A DNA stretch of 8,460 bases from assembly GCA_026985705.1 (NCBI GenBank), contig JALSPY010000224.1:1-8460 (forward strand), in the 5' to 3' direction. Position numbers and translations under genes: made by a program. Under the pieces are notes generated by a model. That model was not told the DNA's origin and searched no databases. It worked only from the letters and a program-made list of their open reading frames with translations. This document shows positions 7,167 through 8,460 of the stretch, piece by piece. This stretch comes from Hydrogenothermaceae bacterium. GTDB taxonomy: Bacteria > Aquificota > Aquificia > Aquificales > Hydrogenothermaceae. How positions within the stretch are numbered: the stretch's first letter is position 1; each line of letters opens with the position of its first letter.

Positions 7167-7401
7167 TTAAATAAGAACTTTTGAAAATACTATGCTATTT
7201 ATACATGCATTAAACCTATCAATATATACTTCTAGTATTTCTTTAGCTGTAGTATTTCCTAACTCTAATTTTGTCCCTAATTCTCTATTTCCTTTTAATG
7301 TATTAAATGTAATATCTATAAGTTTTTTTGCCTTTTCTTTTTTTTATTCCTTCAATTAGCTTCTTTATTTGCTCTAAGGTTAGAGACGTTCTTATCTTTA
7401 A
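7167..7401 (-). pseudogene. Unrecognised frameshifted small gene remnant
   Basis: Starting just past the methyltransferase stop, the - strand reads LKIRTSLTLEQIKKLIEGIK, then shifts frame in a run of eight A (T8 on the + strand at 7338-7345). With one A removed it continues EKAKKLIDITFNTLKGNREL, then GTKLELGNTTAKEILEVYID, and RFNACINSIVFSKVLI to a TAA stop, about 77 residues in all. The composition is clearly protein-like and highly charged. No ATG, GTG or TTG lies in frame in either half, so even with the shift repaired a start is missing. I do not recognise the family. A sequencing error in the homopolymer would explain the shift but not the absent start. Confidence 0.42.
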
Positions 7402-7409
7402 TTTTTCCT

Positions 7410-8459
7410 TTAAATTATCTTTCTTAAGAGGATACCTTTTAAATACAGACTGTTTGGAATATTTAACATATATGGATGGTCTCTAGTATCCTGATAAAGA
7501 TGTTCTACAACTTCTAAATAAACTTTTTCTTTAGAAGATAACTCTAAAGAAAGGGCTTTTAAATCTTCCATAGTAATTGAGTATGAACAGGAAAATACAG
7601 CTAAATACCCTTCATTATTTAAAAGTTTTATACTGTGGGATATTAAGTATTTAAAACCCCTTAAAGCTCCCTCTCTCTCTTTCTTCGTTTTTGCAAATGG
7701 TGGGGGGTCTAAAACTATAAGGTCATATTTTTCACCTTTATTTAGCTCATTTTTAAGAAAATCAAATGCATCCTCTTTCACAATAGAGTAATTTTTTATG
7801 TTGTTTAGTAAACAGTTCTCTTCCAATTGATGTATAGCATTTGGGGATATATCAACAAACTTAATATATTCAGCTCCGTTATAAAATGAATATATGCCAA
7901 ATCCACCTGAGTTAGAGAATATATCTAAAACTTTTCCTTTAGAATATTTTGAAACAATTTCCCTATTTTTTCTTTGGTCTAAGTAAAAGCCAGTCTTTTG
8001 ACTATTCTTTAAATCTAAAATAAATTTAACTTGGTTTTCTTCTAACAGAATTTTATCTAAAATTTTTCCATATAAAAGTCTTTCTTCAGTTTCTAATCCT
8101 TCCTTCTCCCTAGCTTTTTTATCAGATTTTTCATAAATTCCATTAGGTTTGATTTCATCTATCAAAATTGAAATTATCTCATTTCTAAATCTTTCTATAC
8201 CTGCAGTATTTATTTGAATTGACAAATAATTGTCATAATAATCAACAATTAATCCCGGTAAAAAATCTGCTTCAGAGTGAATTAATCTGTAAGAGTTAGT
8301 AATGCTTTTTAAATTTTTTCTTTTTTCTATAGCTCTTTTAATTTTATTTCTGAAAAAATATATATCTATATTTTCATTTTTAAAAGATAAAACTCTGACG
8401 GCAATTACACTTTTTGGGTTAATATAACCTATCGCTAAAAACTCCCCTTTTGGGGAGTA
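7410..8459 (-). CDS. RlmI-type class I SAM-dependent rRNA (cytosine-C5) methyltransferase, 5' partial
   Basis: Member of the RlmI/PH1915 family (COG1092 type), whose studied members make 5-methylcytosine in 23S rRNA. The frame is open to the right edge: 349 residues are visible and about 45 more, the PUA domain start, should lie beyond. Visible residues 1-75 (YSPKGEFLAIGYINPKS..., then SYRLIHSEADFLPGLIVD) are the conserved end of the PUA domain and linker. The TTG at 8223-8225 is therefore an internal Leu codon and not the start. The SAM-binding loop is VLDIFSNSGGFG (177-188), motif IV is DPPPFAKTK (251-259), the likely catalytic Cys is C291 in FSCS, and DHP is at 327-329. The C-terminus SLYLKGILLR is typical. 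The exact target cytosine is not predictable. No terminator is evident after the stop. Confidence 0.9.
   Translation of the reverse strand, partial: YSPKGEFLAIGYINPKSVIAVRVLSFKNENIDIYFFRNKIKRAIEKRKNLKSITNSYRLIHSEADFLPGLIVDYYDNYLSIQINTAGIERFRNEIISILIDEIKPNGIYEKSDKKAREKEGLETEERLLYGKILDKILLEENQVKFILDLKNSQKTGFYLDQRKNREIVSKYSKGKVLDIFSNSGGFGIYSFYNGAEYIKFVDISPNAIHQLEENCLLNNIKNYSIVKEDAFDFLKNELNKGEKYDLIVLDPPPFAKTKKEREGALRGFKYLISHSIKLLNNEGYLAVFSCSYSITMEDLKALSLELSSKEKVYLEVVEHLYQDTRDHPYMLNIPNSLYLKGILLRKII
8441..8458 (-). other. Terminator-like hairpin inside the methyltransferase coding region
   Basis: ACTCCCC (8441-8447) and GGGGAGT (8452-8458) form a perfect 7-bp stem with a 4-base loop. On the - (coding) strand the stem runs into TTTTTAG, the layout of an intrinsic terminator, yet the bases encode the conserved PUA-end residues YSPKGEFLA, which argues that coding is their main role. 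Confidence 0.35.
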
Positions 8460-8460
8460 T

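Larger units (their letters stand above)
6835..7409. other. AT-rich spacer with decayed coding remnants
   Basis: About 575 bases between the korA promoter and the rRNA methyltransferase gene. Composition is visibly more AT-rich than the neighbouring genes, with long T runs on the + strand. It holds two - strand frame remnants (listed separately, 6902-7093 and 7167-7401). The stretches 6835-6901 and 7094-7166 show nothing I can name. No intact gene, tRNA, terminal inverted repeats or direct target duplications were seen, and no clear terminator follows the methyltransferase stop. Confidence 0.6.

Noticed and set aside
6835..7409. Search for CRISPR repeats, insertion-sequence ends or a tRNA in the spacer
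   Set aside because: No regularly spaced repeats, no terminal inverted repeats with target duplication, and no cloverleaf or TTCRANYC-type box found by eye.

Overview
The window comes from an AT-rich, Lys/Glu/Ile-rich bacterial chromosome. It is most plausibly a thermophilic, autotrophic member of the Aquificota, of the Hydrogenothermaceae/Sulfurihydrogenibium type. Three things suggest this: a two-subunit 2-oxoacid:ferredoxin oxidoreductase with a fused gamma-alpha chain (the KorAB form used in the reductive TCA cycle of that phylum), a tRNA nucleotidyltransferase preceded by a CBS-type segment (known from Aquificota A-adding enzymes), and the base composition. The taxonomic call is inference from gene content, not a database match.

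Left part (1-2884, + strand): a tight run of three genes. First is the 3' part of a tRNA nucleotidyltransferase that enters from beyond the left edge. It overlaps by 4 bases an RdgB/HAM1 house-cleaning nucleotide pyrophosphatase. Ten bases later comes a short RlmN/Cfr-family radical SAM protein that lacks the usual N-terminal domain. The spacing suggests one operon concerned with tRNA maturation, nucleotide-pool hygiene and probably RNA methylation.

Middle (2884-6834, - strand): htpX, an inner-membrane zinc protease, converges on the radical SAM gene across a small A/T-rich hairpin. Upstream of htpX lies korA-korB, read leftwards. korA has a good promoter. The 81-base korA-korB gap holds a GC-rich hairpin followed by a near-copy (19 of 20 bases) of the korA promoter core, so korB may have its own start. 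A second hairpin follows korB and separates it from htpX.

Right part (6835-8460): about 650 very AT-rich bases between korA and the next gene hold two reading-frame remnants on the - strand. Neither has an ATG/GTG/TTG start with a ribosome site, and one is broken by a single-base shift in an A8 run. Beyond them is an RlmI-type rRNA methyltransferase that runs off the right edge. No CRISPR array, tRNA, rRNA or insertion sequence was seen. Apart from the kor promoter/hairpin arrangement, the short radical SAM protein and the decaying spacer, this is ordinary housekeeping and central-carbon sequence; I do not see a new multi-gene system.
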